The position numbers were made by a program, and so were the translations under genes. A stretch of 64,000 bases of DNA from Candidatus Gastranaerophilales bacterium (GTDB taxonomy: Bacteria > Cyanobacteriota > Vampirovibrionia > Gastranaerophilales > Gastranaerophilaceae): the NCBI GenBank assembly GCA_944325525.1, contig CALVAK010000004.1:1-64000 (forward strand). The letters are read 5' to 3'. Below, in pieces: positions 26,401 through 34,747 of the stretch. The number at the start of each line of letters is the position of its first letter. Position 1 is the first letter of the stretch. Below the pieces are notes generated by a model. It searched no databases and was not told where the DNA came from. It saw only the letters and a program-made list of their open reading frames with translations.

Positions 26401-27359
26401 TTTCCGTCTTCTGAAACAACAAATGGTGCATTTATTATTTTCATTCTTGTATAATTACATTTATCAGGCAGAATTCCGAGAGAAACTTTATCCTCAGCTC
26501 TAAACATATTTTTTGAATATGAATCAGTACCTTTTCTTAAAAACTCAGACATATGGATGCCGCCAAATCCTTCATTTACAAGTGCTGCATCTGCAATCCA
26601 GTTTATATCATGTTTAAATAACTCTTCCTGTAATGCCTTAAAGTCTTTTTCTTTTCCAAGGTTAGGTGACAAACGGTAAGCATTCTCCGTCCAGTATAAA
26701 TGAGAAGAAATTCTGTCTTTTGTAAACGGAGTGCCAACTATTCTTTTTACGCCTTCTTTTTCTATCTCATCCAATCTTGCAATTATTCCGTATAAATTTC
26801 CGCCGAGCTTATTAGCATGAGTTCTTACTGAAGACAGGGCTTTTGCTCTTAAACCTTCATTTATTTTCGGTTTCCCGTCCTGTTCTTCAATGCCGGGATA
26901 ATACAAATCAGGCATTATTAACTGCATCGGTCCATTTTTATTTATAGTTGCACGATTATTTAATACAACATTATATTTATTATCGGTATTTTTAGTATCA
27001 AAAATTCCTATAACCGTACCATTATCAAAAGCATAAGAAACTTTTCCTGTCGTTTTGTCTTTTAATTTAAATCTGTATGCGAAACCAATATCTGATGTCA
27101 ATTCGGGTATCATTGTTAAATCAGCACTTGTTAATCCTTCTTCCATAGGAAGAACATAATCCGGTGCTTTTGGTTCCGAAATTTCTATATTTCCCTTTGC
27201 ATCCTTTTCTATATTGTATAATTCAACTTCGCATTCATACTTTTTGGGATCATACAAATAGTAAAAATTATGAACCTCATAGCCTGTTTTATCAAGCTTT
27301 TTATTATGTCCCGTAAAAGTTACATTCTTCGGATTAATACCATTTTTTGGAATATTCAC
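23421..27359 (-). CDS. Large GH13 (alpha-amylase family)-like protein
   Basis: The 1312-aa protein keeps the main landmarks of the GH13 barrel. These are a region I Asp (D257, INWIADAALVNE), region II GWRIDAAKDI with the nucleophile D789, and region IV FFGNHDKPR with D943. A PGSPTDFAGDRVG loop like the usual PGxPxxYxGxE follows. The acid/base Glu is less certain; LLPELF is one candidate. An N-terminal beta-sandwich-like region (about 20-170) may be a carbohydrate-binding module. Regions I and II are over 500 residues apart, far more than normal, so a large insertion is present. There is no signal peptide, so an intracellular alpha-glucan is the likeliest substrate. The start is GTG with AGGAG upstream. 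NVTFTG occurs at 12-17. Confidence 0.75.
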   Translation of the reverse strand: MNIPKNGINPKNVTFTGHNKKLDKTGYEVHNFYYLYDPKKYECEVELYNIEKDAKGNIEISEPKAPDYVLPMEEGLTSADLTMIPELTSDIGFAYRFKLKDKTTGKVSYAFDNGTVIGIFDTKNTDNKYNVVLNNRATINKNGPMQLIMPDLYYPGIEEQDGKPKINEGLRAKALSSVRTHANKLGGNLYGIIARLDEIEKEGVKRIVGTPFTKDRISSHLYWTENAYRLSPNLGKEKDFKALQEELFKHDINWIADAALVNEGFGGIHMSEFLRKGTDSYSKNMFRAEDKVSLGILPDKCNYTRMKIINAPFVVSEDGKVKNNNNYNYLKPTYIQFYDERLASEEQKKSDSPEKLTTYDNRNTDNIYDITHHDDAVYPFPIEVNPDELTRNVKKIVSQKGELDLSNIDDIRRMADFSNFKVDYKSAAAGLEVWDGNVDIAKLNFYRSDKDDVRFIKLPKYEREKAIEDFDRGALAVRDYALNSGRYWTKLTSDVLLAYVSKLFDGSENTPEEYLNTIKRNVDEGLLPDSVLENVDLTVISNVLENNYHLRRLDDADMRSEINPEEYGNSYSVQNYILKKAMDCPLETLPVATNLLGVLTSPYIAKKANIEEELGVSRYDITKAGNPNLPEEYADVYEQVDNLYEEQVVPFIAALVNDVVPKEEEISDYGKYVISEIAPDIVKYLFVKALDSDADIRISEEGEFDFSNVDENEITIQSLGIPYKGKTLEEEAQIVVDTLRNGIDNISQEEINSLKEKINKRFAKRSLNSFKISEMIVDRTEAGLGWRIDAAKDIAAIDSVRSDSDKMTKAWNQVIDFWKHYNEAVVAENPHAYTTAEITDLSDLFRNESKNVYTSDADAERKFLEETGIIAVANYNYFFSLLPELFANYGFEDGNKSWMSGEGKNFQLREKLDEGWLGTNPGFLFQSPEDGVINSYTFFGNHDKPRALHFLALDMSLYNSDFEKDEHKKEAAKCLRENISSIDFDKISPMAVAMGSRLNIAFDSVIKDKKLNEEVKKAVSELASGQFKGREFDAAAFGTRPFEIAIKSVFDEVEYNGISIPNREKIEAKVLESILTPAFDRFYSMYKLLIALPGSPTDFAGDRVGASGAETKAKNYHQQNRNVIHWEWLKDDNYAFVKDFYENMNKIAELRNKPELSALNDGATIVLPLDDVNSGNFNEKIQSILRYNDKGSVVLTLHDLSGADSPYYKKMDRKETNKSVAAIKPDDKEIKSSKIILCSAKANAKQGLKHGMQPGTKFKNERAGDTSTYEIATTKINGQDYYYLRRRDAQGREIPVTIKPEDLNTLILYKVR

Positions 27360-27553
27360 ATCATGCTCCTTTTTCTGCAGAAATTCATATTAATTAAATT
27401 CTTCTCAATTCTTTTTCTTGCTTTATTTTATATACTCATTTAATAAAAGTTTACATTTAATTTTTGTAAAATTTTGTAAAATAAATACTGTTAATTACAT
27501 TATAACAGTCAATTATTATTTTAGTTATACATTAAAAATAGAGCGGAGGAAAT

Positions 27554-27844
27554 ATGACAAATTTAATAACCGCTCAAACAAATAGTAATCCAACTCCTAT
27601 AGCAGCTAAAAAGATTACTTCTAAGGAAGGAAGAAAATCTATAGGTGTCATTGCTGCACCTGATTATTTGCCTAAATATTCCATAAGCAAGACCTTACAA
27701 GAAAAAGACGAGTTCAGAAAAAACATAATATACCAAAATGCACAAGCAAAGCAGTCAAGGAAAAACAACATTGTAAAAGTATTTATTGCAACTCTTGCTG
27801 CAGCCGGTATTTTCTTTTTTATGAAAAATAAATCCTTAAAATAA
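27554..27844 (+). CDS. Small tail-anchored protein (96 aa)
   Basis: I do not recognise this protein. It has a polar, basic N-terminal 70 residues rich in Asn, Thr and Lys. One hydrophobic helix (about 75-90, VFIATLAAAGIFFFM) sits close to the C-terminus with a basic tail, giving a tail-anchored or single-span topology. GGAGGA lies 6 bases before the ATG, an excellent ribosome-binding site. It stands alone, divergent from the GH13-like gene. Confidence 0.6.
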   Translation: MTNLITAQTNSNPTPIAAKKITSKEGRKSIGVIAAPDYLPKYSISKTLQEKDEFRKNIIYQNAQAKQSRKNNIVKVFIATLAAAGIFFFMKNKSLK

Positions 27845-27928
27845 GTTTTATTAAAAAAGAATGAATATAATAACAAATTTTTCTTTTACGGTTTTTCTTC
27901 AATATAACAAAATATAATCGGATAAAAT

Positions 27929-29404
27929 ATGAAAATAGAATTATCACAAAACATTCAAAAAATTAGTGTTCAAAATTGCCCAAATACAAACATTTCTTTT
28001 TCAGGAAAAGAAATAAATGACAGTATAGAGCTAAGCAGTAAACAAAAAAAAGAAAAAAATGTTTCTTTCGGTCAGGGATTTTTAAAGAAAATATTCTCAT
28101 TTTCTTTCCTACATAACTCTGATGGAACATCATCAAAGCCTGAGCCGAGCGATTACGCAAAAGAACTTTCATCCGGCGTGCTTAGATGTCTTGAAACTGA
28201 AATTCCGCCGGAAAATTTTGAATGCATAATGACAGCCAATAAATTTAGAGAAATTCTACCTTCTTTAAACAGTGAGAACTTTATGTCTTCCGAATCTAAT
28301 ATAGAAGACGGAACTTATTTTGTTGACCTTGACTATCAGTGTAATTATTCCAAAGGCAATGAAAATATATATGATATTCTTGATAATGCTGTTGAATATG
28401 CAAATGAATATCATGCAAAAACAGGAAAAAAATTTATTTTTGCATTAACAGATAGAGATATCCTTGAAGGTGTCCAGCATGCAGTAAGGATAATCGGAGA
28501 AAATCCAGAAAAATTCAAAAATTTAAAATTCATTCCTGCCATCAAGCTTTCTTACTCACATAAAGCACCAAATTCTCAATTAAATTATGAAAACAGTGAA
28601 ATGCTTGTATACGGAATTAATCCTTTTTCACAGACTTTAATTAACTTCGTCGATTTTACAATTGCAAAAAGGAAAGCAATGGTTTTTGATTTTATAAAAG
28701 AGGTATATGAATTATATCCAGAATTTGCATATAGTATTATTGAGTTTGCAAATCAGAATGATCTTAAATATAAAAGAGATTTTACTGTTTCAAATTTATA
28801 TTGGAGAGCAAGAGAATATGCGGAAACAAAAGGTGATACCGCAATGACATATTTTGAAGTAGTACCTGAAGAGATTCTAAAAGAAGCAGAAAACATTATA
28901 AACCAACTCGGTAAAGTAATATTTGGTTCTCAGCAAAGTGCCTACTCTCCTTTCGGAACAAATATTATTAAAGAAGATTCCGAACTAAACCAGAGAATTA
29001 AAGATGTATTTACAAAATATTCAACCCGCTTTGATGAGACAAAGAGAAAAGTTGTTTCTTCAGCAGAAAATATATATTCTGAAATGATAAATTGTTTGAG
29101 TTTACAAAGTCAAAAACCTGTTCTAGCTTTATCTGCTCCATTTTATCTGTCTCATTACTATGAAGAAGAAAACAGTGATGAATTTCCTAATGTAGTAGAA
29201 TTCATAAAAGATCTTAAAAAAGACTCAAACGGCATGCTTGAAGCTTTTGAATCAGTTGTTCCTATATATGACCTTGATAGTAATTTAACTCCGGAAACAA
29301 TCAGAAATTTCAATAATTATATAAAAGAAAATACAGGATTACATGAAGTTGGCGGTAGTTTTGCAAAGTACAATATAATAAAACAAGATTATATGAATTT
29401 TTAA
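27929..29404 (+). CDS. Protein with a degenerate PHP-like domain
   Basis: Residues about 125-215 follow the pattern of PHP metal-dependent phosphoesterases. There is a DL-x-x-x-x-NYS-x-G opening, a helix, FALTDRD followed by ILEGVQHA, and FIPAIKLS. In active PHP proteins these are DLHxHTxxSDG, TDHD and G[IV]E[LI]S. Here the HxH pair is replaced (DYQ) and the His of TDHD is Arg, so metal binding is probably lost. The N-terminal 70 residues are low-complexity and carry NISFSG (21-26) and NVSFGQG (44-50). The helical C-terminal half (240-491) is unassigned. It is probably a pseudoenzyme or a binding protein; the fold assignment is by motif only. Confidence 0.6.
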   Translation: MKIELSQNIQKISVQNCPNTNISFSGKEINDSIELSSKQKKEKNVSFGQGFLKKIFSFSFLHNSDGTSSKPEPSDYAKELSSGVLRCLETEIPPENFECIMTANKFREILPSLNSENFMSSESNIEDGTYFVDLDYQCNYSKGNENIYDILDNAVEYANEYHAKTGKKFIFALTDRDILEGVQHAVRIIGENPEKFKNLKFIPAIKLSYSHKAPNSQLNYENSEMLVYGINPFSQTLINFVDFTIAKRKAMVFDFIKEVYELYPEFAYSIIEFANQNDLKYKRDFTVSNLYWRAREYAETKGDTAMTYFEVVPEEILKEAENIINQLGKVIFGSQQSAYSPFGTNIIKEDSELNQRIKDVFTKYSTRFDETKRKVVSSAENIYSEMINCLSLQSQKPVLALSAPFYLSHYYEEENSDEFPNVVEFIKDLKKDSNGMLEAFESVVPIYDLDSNLTPETIRNFNNYIKENTGLHEVGGSFAKYNIIKQDYMNF

Positions 29405-29419
29405 AGACCAATATTAGAC

Positions 29420-30295
29420 TTATCTGCCTAAATTGTATGTAACAACAACGTTATTCCCCTGTTCTGAAATATATAAAACATCATCTTTTATATACAGAAA
29501 ATAAGGTTTTGAAACTTTATCCATAAAAATAGTAACATTACCGGCAGTTGTTATTTTTAGAATATTATCCGCATCAAAATTTGCAACATAAATATTATCA
29601 TATTTATCTATCGCCAAACCGACAGGTCCGTTAAGCAAATAATCTTTTACAAAATTTGTTTTATTTTTATTTTTATCTACTTTAACAATAGAGTTATCAG
29701 AATAACAGGCAACATACATATTACCATTTGAATCAACAACCATGCCGGCAGGAGAGTCAAATTTATCTATTAGAACCTTTTTGGCAGGAGTGGCTGTTGA
29801 AATTTTTGAACGTTCTATTTGTTTTTTCTGGGTGTCAAAATGCTGTATTGCATCATTATACAGTTGTTTTACAATATAATACTTTTCATAATCCGAAGGA
29901 ATATACTTTAAGTATTTGATAGCAAGCGAATAATTTTTTCTGTTATAAGAAATTTTTGCTGCCTGTAAAATTGCAGAATAATCTTTAGGATTTAAAGCAA
30001 TTGCTTTGACATAATTATTATATGCCTCATCGTAATTTTTCTTACTGACATAAGCAGATGCAATATTATAATAAGCATCACCCATATTAGGATTATAATC
30101 TAGTGCCTCAGTAAAACAGTTTATGGCACTATCATAAGCTTTCATTTTAAGAAGTCTTACCCCTCTTTTATATGCTTCTGATGATTTTTTAAGATTAGCC
30201 TCGGAAATCTGTGCTTTTTCAGCAAATACACTTAAACAACCAAAAGCCATATAAAAGATAACTATACTTAATATTATAAATATTTTCTTTTTCAT
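29420..30295 (-). CDS. Secreted TPR and NHL-repeat protein
   Basis: A signal peptide (about 1-25, SVFA) leads into three or four TPR units (about 38-145), for example AYKRGVRLLKMKAYDSAINC and ALDYNPNMGDAYYNIASAY. About three NHL/beta-propeller strands follow (about 175-285), with SPAGMVVDSNGNMYVACY and GPVGLAIDKYDNIYVANF. Three repeats are too few for a closed propeller, so it may oligomerise or be a partial blade set. Its ATG overlaps the gatA stop (TAATG), so it is translated with gatA, although no functional link is obvious. Confidence 0.8.
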   Translation of the reverse strand: MKKKIFIILSIVIFYMAFGCLSVFAEKAQISEANLKKSSEAYKRGVRLLKMKAYDSAINCFTEALDYNPNMGDAYYNIASAYVSKKNYDEAYNNYVKAIALNPKDYSAILQAAKISYNRKNYSLAIKYLKYIPSDYEKYYIVKQLYNDAIQHFDTQKKQIERSKISTATPAKKVLIDKFDSPAGMVVDSNGNMYVACYSDNSIVKVDKNKNKTNFVKDYLLNGPVGLAIDKYDNIYVANFDADNILKITTAGNVTIFMDKVSKPYFLYIKDDVLYISEQGNNVVVTYNLGR

Positions 30296-31773
30296 TACAC
30301 CTGTGACATTGATGGAATACTATAATTAAATTGTACCGCTTCTTCCAGTTTAAAGGCAACATTTAATAATTTGTTTTCTTTCAAACAATCCGCCTGAAGT
30401 TGAACACCTATAGGCATTCCGGTCTTATCAACAGTGACAGGAACATTTATCGCAGGAATACCTGCCAAATTTGCCGTAATAGTTGCTATATCTGTCAAAT
30501 ACATGCTTAACGGATCTTCAATTTTCGAACCTATATCAAAAGCAGTATGAGGACATGTCGGTGATAACAGTACATCTACCTTTTTAAATGCATTATCAAA
30601 ATCATTTTTAACAAGTCTTCTTAGCTGCTGTGCTTTTTTATAATATGCATCGTAATATCCTGAGCTTAAAGCATAAGTTCCAAGCATTATTCTTCTTTTT
30701 ACTTCATCACCGAAACCTTCAGCTCTTGTTTTTACGTACATTTCGTATAGATTTTGAGCATTTTTCGTTCTGTATCCGTATTTAACTCCATCGAACCTTG
30801 CCAGATTAGAGCTTGCTTCAGCTGTTGCAATAATATAATATACAGCAATTGAATATTTTATCAGAGGAAGTGATATTTCTATAATTTCAGCCCCCATTGA
30901 TTTATAATCATCCAAAGATTTCTTAACAGCTGCTTCAACCTCAGGATTTAAGCCCTCGCTGCATAATTCTTTTATATAACCGATTTTTACTCCCTTTAAG
31001 TCATTTTTTAAACCTTCAGTAAAATCGCCTGCAGGCTGATTCAAAGAAGTAGAATCTTTTTCATCATGCCCTGCTATAACATTTAAAAGCAGAGCGGCAT
31101 CTTCTACAGTTCTTGTAATCGGTCCTATCTGGTCAAGAGAAGAAGCAAAAGCAATAAGACCGTATCTCGAAACTCTGCCGTACGTGGGTTTTAAACCAAC
31201 AAGTCCGCAATAGCTTGCAGGCAGTCTTATACTTCCCCCTGTATCAGAACCTAATGCCATTGTGGCTTCACCTGCTGCAACAGCAGCCGCAGAGCCGCCT
31301 GAACTTCCGCCGGGAACTTTCTTCAAATTCCACGGGTTCCTAACTATTTTAAATGCAGAGTTTTCGTTGCTTGACCCCATTGCAAACTCATCCATATTTG
31401 CTTTTCCTATAATCGGAATCAAATTAGCTTTTAATTTTTGGGTTGCTGTAGCATCATAAGGAGAAATAAAATTCTCTAAAATTTTGCTTGAAGCTGTTGT
31501 AGGATATGATTTTAGATTAATATTATCTTTCAAAGCAAGAGGTATACCTGCAAGAGGAGGAAGGTCTTCTCCGTTTTTTATTTTCTCATCTACTTTTTTT
31601 GCTGTTTCAAGTGCAAAATCTTTTGTTAAAGAATTATATGCACCTATTTCAGAGTCAACGGCATCAACTTTATCATAGACTGCATTTACAAGTTCCTGTG
31701 CACTAACTTCTTTATTTAATAAGGCTTTTCTCTGTTCTGATGAAGACTTTGATATCAATTCTTTAATATTCAC
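30295..31773 (-). CDS. gatA: Asp/Glu-tRNA(Asn/Gln) amidotransferase subunit A
   Basis: GatA releases ammonia from glutamine for the GatCAB enzyme, which converts Glu-tRNA(Gln) or Asp-tRNA(Asn) to the amidated form. The Ser-cisSer-Lys triad is visible: K82 in ALKDN, S157 in GGSSGGSAAA and S181 in GSDTGGSIR. The 492-aa length and C-terminal PAINVPVTVDKTGMPIGVQLQ are standard. Its presence suggests that GlnRS or AsnRS may be absent from the genome. gatB and gatC are not next to it here. The start is GTG with GAGAGGT upstream. Confidence 0.95.
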   Translation of the reverse strand: MNIKELISKSSSEQRKALLNKEVSAQELVNAVYDKVDAVDSEIGAYNSLTKDFALETAKKVDEKIKNGEDLPPLAGIPLALKDNINLKSYPTTASSKILENFISPYDATATQKLKANLIPIIGKANMDEFAMGSSNENSAFKIVRNPWNLKKVPGGSSGGSAAAVAAGEATMALGSDTGGSIRLPASYCGLVGLKPTYGRVSRYGLIAFASSLDQIGPITRTVEDAALLLNVIAGHDEKDSTSLNQPAGDFTEGLKNDLKGVKIGYIKELCSEGLNPEVEAAVKKSLDDYKSMGAEIIEISLPLIKYSIAVYYIIATAEASSNLARFDGVKYGYRTKNAQNLYEMYVKTRAEGFGDEVKRRIMLGTYALSSGYYDAYYKKAQQLRRLVKNDFDNAFKKVDVLLSPTCPHTAFDIGSKIEDPLSMYLTDIATITANLAGIPAINVPVTVDKTGMPIGVQLQADCLKENKLLNVAFKLEEAVQFNYSIPSMSQV

Positions 31774-31890
31774 TTTTTATACCTCTCATGCTCTTTTGTT
31801 TATATTATAAATTAAAGTATAAATAAAGAAAATGTTACTTTCTCAACTTTTTCAGCATCTAATGATATTATATTATAGAGGAGACAAAAC

Positions 31891-32949
31891 TTGACCATTA
31901 TATCTGATGATGACAACAATAAAAATATAAAAGCAAAAAATGAAGATACAACATCGGAAGAAACTTCGTATGATATGTCTTTTGAGTCTAACATAAGACC
32001 TAAATATTTTTCGGATTATGTAGGGCAGAGTGCATTAAAATCTACACTAAAAATATCAATAGAAGCAGCAAAAAAAAGAGAACTTCCGTTGGATCATATA
32101 CTTTTCTACGGGCCGCCCGGTCTGGGAAAAACCACATTAGCTTCTGTAATTGCAACAGAAATGGGAACAAACATTAAAATAACCTCGGCACCTGCTCTTG
32201 AACGTCCGAGAGATATCATAGGTATTTTAATGTCTTTAAAAGCAGGTGACATCTTGTTTATAGATGAAATACATCGTTTAAATAAAATATCCGAAGAAAT
32301 ATTATATCCGGCAATGGAAGATTTTTATCTTGATATGACAACGGGAAAGTCTCAAACATTAAAGTCTATAAGGATACCCATTCCCAAATTCACACTAATA
32401 GGGGCGACTACAAAGGCAGGTGCACTTTCAAGTCCTCTTCGTGACAGGTTTGGAATAATTCACAGACTTGAGTTTTATTCAGAAGAAGAACTTACTCAAG
32501 TTATAAAAAGAACGGCTACAATACTTGAAATAAATATTGATGATGACGGAGCAAAATCAATTGCTAAAAGGTCAAGGGGTACTCCAAGAATAGCAAATAG
32601 GCTTGTAAAAAGAGTAAGAGATTATGCTATTGTAAAGTCAAACGGATTAATAGATGATAAAACTGCTAATAATGCACTTGACATATTACAAATAGACAAA
32701 TTCGGGCTTGATAATACTGATAGAGCTTTATTAAATATCATTGCAGAGAAATATAACGGAGGTCCCGTTGGAATTGAGACATTGGCAACGGCACTGGGCG
32801 AAGATGTTAAAACAATAGAAGATGTTTATGAACCTTACCTTCTTCAAAAAGGTTTTATTCAAAGAACACAGAGGGGCAGAAAATTAACTCCGTTTGCGTG
32901 TAAATGTTTTAATCTTAAAAATATTGATGTGCAGCAAACACTGTTTTAG
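31891..32949 (+). CDS. ruvB: Holliday junction branch-migration helicase RuvB
   Basis: RuvB is the AAA+ motor that, with RuvA, drives branch migration in recombination repair. Walker A is GPPGLGKTT (74-82), Walker B is LFIDEIHRL, and sensor 1 sits in [18 protein letters not shown]. The C-terminal winged helix has [16 protein letters not shown] and TQRGRKLTP. The start is TTG with GAGGAG about 9 bases upstream; the N-terminal 30 residues before [13 protein letters not shown] are a polar extension. It stands alone, followed by tRNA-Ser. Confidence 0.96.
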   Translation: MTIISDDDNNKNIKAKNEDTTSEETSYDMSFESNIRPKYFSDYVGQSALKSTLKISIEAAKKRELPLDHILFYGPPGLGKTTLASVIATEMGTNIKITSAPALERPRDIIGILMSLKAGDILFIDEIHRLNKISEEILYPAMEDFYLDMTTGKSQTLKSIRIPIPKFTLIGATTKAGALSSPLRDRFGIIHRLEFYSEEELTQVIKRTATILEINIDDDGAKSIAKRSRGTPRIANRLVKRVRDYAIVKSNGLIDDKTANNALDILQIDKFGLDNTDRALLNIIAEKYNGGPVGIETLATALGEDVKTIEDVYEPYLLQKGFIQRTQRGRKLTPFACKCFNLKNIDVQQTLF

Positions 32950-32975
32950 AAAAGAAAAATCACTAAACTCTATAC

Positions 32976-33005
32976 TTGAATAAAACAATAAGTTTATGAT
33001 AGTAT
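32976..33005 (+). promoter_or_regulatory. Candidate tRNA-Ser promoter
   Basis: TTGAAT (32976-32981) and TAGTAT (33000-33005) are 18 bases apart. The -10 ends 16 bases before the mature tRNA 5' end. Each hexamer matches consensus at four positions. Confidence 0.35.
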
Positions 33006-33021
33006 TTATATAACATGAAAA

Positions 33022-33111
33022 GGAGAAGTGGCCGAGTAGGTTTAAGGCGGCACCCTGCTAAGGTGTTGTGTGGAGTAATCTGCACCGTGGGTTCGAATCC
33101 CACCTTCTCCG
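33022..33111 (+). tRNA. tRNA-Ser(GCU)
   Basis: This 90-nt class II tRNA has the acceptor stem GGAGAAG (33022-33028) pairing with CTTCTCC (33104-33110) and discriminator G at 33111. The anticodon loop is CTGCTAA, giving anticodon GCU for AGU/AGC serine codons. A long variable arm follows and the T loop is GTTCGAATC. The D region has GGCCGAGT with the usual serine-type spacing. CCA is not encoded. A T-rich stretch follows directly and may end transcription. Confidence 0.95.
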
Positions 33112-33140
33112 TTTTTATTAAGGATTTTTTATAAAAATTA

Positions 33141-33986
33141 ATGCAAAAAGAAACTTCTTTATTTATTAAAAATAAAATTAATGAGCTCAGAAAAAAGGAC
33201 AGTATAAATTTTTTTACAAATTATTTTCTGACTCCTCTCGATGATGAGATATTTTGTGTGCATAATGAAAATGCTATTATTTTCTTACAGCCCGAATATG
33301 ATTTTTATAGAATGTATTATACGTATACAAATTTAGAGTTTTTTGGTGTTCTGTTAAAAGAAATAGAACCAGATATGGCTATTTCTTTAGAAATTATTCA
33401 AAAAAATGAATTAGATAAAAATTTAAAAAATATTTTACTTAACCGATTTGTTTTTGATACTTCTTTTATAAAAATGCAGCTTTTAAAGTTTAAAGAAACT
33501 GAAAAATATACCGCAATAACAAACAAAAATATTCAATATGCTGAAAAAAGTGATGCAGAAATAATATATAAGGAATTACATAAAGCTTTTTATCAATACA
33601 GTTCGCATTTACCTGACTTAAATAAAATTATGAATTATATATATGAAAAACAAATAGTTGTTAAAAGAGATGCAAATAATAAAATAGATGCGTTTATTAT
33701 ATATATTATAAGCGGAAAGCAGTGCAATCTTGATCAAATAATAAATATATCTAAAAGAAAGAATATTGTTTCTAATCTTATAAATGATTTTTATGTTGAT
33801 ATTGCTAATAAAAATATTATAAATATATATTTATGGGTTGATAGCATAAATAATACACATGCAAAAAGTGTATATGAACATTATGGCTATAAACCTACAG
33901 AATTATATAATCACATATTTATAACAAAAGGACTAAAATCCAAAAGAGAAAATAAAATGTATTATATAAGCAAATTATTTTCCTAG
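33141..33986 (+). CDS. GNAT-like acetyltransferase
   Basis: The 281-aa protein has a C-terminal segment typical of GNAT acyl-CoA N-acyltransferases. It contains a strand (NIINIYLWVDSINNTHAKS) followed by the helix and turn VYEHYGYKPT, the motif B region in which an F/Y-Y-x-x-x-G-[FY] sequence closes the fold. The N-terminal 130 residues are unassigned. There is no signal peptide or membrane helix. The ribosome-binding site is weak. It converges with the acyl/glycan locus, overlapping the last SDR gene by 4 bases, and another GNAT-like protein is encoded in that locus, so a shared role is plausible but unproven. Confidence 0.6.
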   Translation: MQKETSLFIKNKINELRKKDSINFFTNYFLTPLDDEIFCVHNENAIIFLQPEYDFYRMYYTYTNLEFFGVLLKEIEPDMAISLEIIQKNELDKNLKNILLNRFVFDTSFIKMQLLKFKETEKYTAITNKNIQYAEKSDAEIIYKELHKAFYQYSSHLPDLNKIMNYIYEKQIVVKRDANNKIDAFIIYIISGKQCNLDQIINISKRKNIVSNLINDFYVDIANKNIINIYLWVDSINNTHAKSVYEHYGYKPTELYNHIFITKGLKSKRENKMYYISKLFS

Positions 33987-34747
33987 CCTGTAATATTAAC
34001 ACATCTGCCGCCGTCAACTGCAAGCTGTTGCCCTGTTATCCAGGAAGCATTATCTGAAAATAAGAATTCAACCGCATCGGCAATATTTTTTGTTGAACCT
34101 AAACCAAGAGGATAAGTTTCTTCTATTCTTTTTATCTTTTCTTCATCTGCATAAATAGATTGGGTCATTTCCGTTTCAACACCTCCAGGAAGTACAGAGT
34201 TTACCCTTACTTTAGGTGCCAGCTCCATCGCAAGACTTTTCATCATTCCATCCAGTCCTGATTTTGAAGCACTATACACACTAAATGCTTTTGCCCCCAT
34301 ATTGGAAATATTACTTGAAATAAATACAACACTGTTTAATCTGCCAAGATTGATTTTTTTATTAGATAAAACTTTAACAATTAATTCGGCACTTATTAAA
34401 TTAACTTTTAGACAGTTAATAATAAAATCATTTGAAACCATTTTTAATGGCATCATGCCTATTGTTCCGGCACTATGCAAGAATTTTTCTATGCAAATAT
34501 TATTTTCTTTTATAAAAGATGTCAATTGATTTTCAATATTTTCCGTATCAGATAAATCAACAGGAAAAACTAAATGATTTTTTGGATTTTTACATAAAGC
34601 TTTTGTTTCATTAAGTTTTTCTTCTCTACGTGCACATAATAATAAATTGTAATTTTCAGAAAGTTGAATTGCACACTGTCTGCCTATTCCCGAGCTCGCC
34701 CCTGTAATTAAAACATAAGTTTTATCATTTTCAGTATTATTGAGCAC
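33983..34747 (-). CDS. SDR-family oxidoreductase, FabG-like (second copy)
   Basis: This is a classical short-chain dehydrogenase/reductase of 254 aa. The cofactor loop is TGASSGIGR, followed by an RR pair (CARREEKL) that suggests NADPH. The catalytic Tyr-Lys is in YSASKSG, with the Ser in the FISS strand. GGVETEMTQSIYADEE and WITGQQLAVDGG complete the FabG-like layout. The GTG start is inside the end of the preceding SDR gene and is served by a GGAGG there, so the two are coupled. It is the last gene of the locus. It probably reduces a 3-oxoacyl thioester or a sugar intermediate; the substrate is not known. Confidence 0.85.
   Translation of the reverse strand: MLNNTENDKTYVLITGASSGIGRQCAIQLSENYNLLLCARREEKLNETKALCKNPKNHLVFPVDLSDTENIENQLTSFIKENNICIEKFLHSAGTIGMMPLKMVSNDFIINCLKVNLISAELIVKVLSNKKINLGRLNSVVFISSNISNMGAKAFSVYSASKSGLDGMMKSLAMELAPKVRVNSVLPGGVETEMTQSIYADEEKIKRIEETYPLGLGSTKNIADAVEFLFSDNASWITGQQLAVDGGRCVNITG

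Noticed and set aside
33022..33111. tRNA-Ser as an integration site for a mobile element
   Set aside because: No integrase, no direct repeat of the tRNA 3' end, and the flanking genes are ordinary; the accessory locus downstream carries no phage or plasmid genes.
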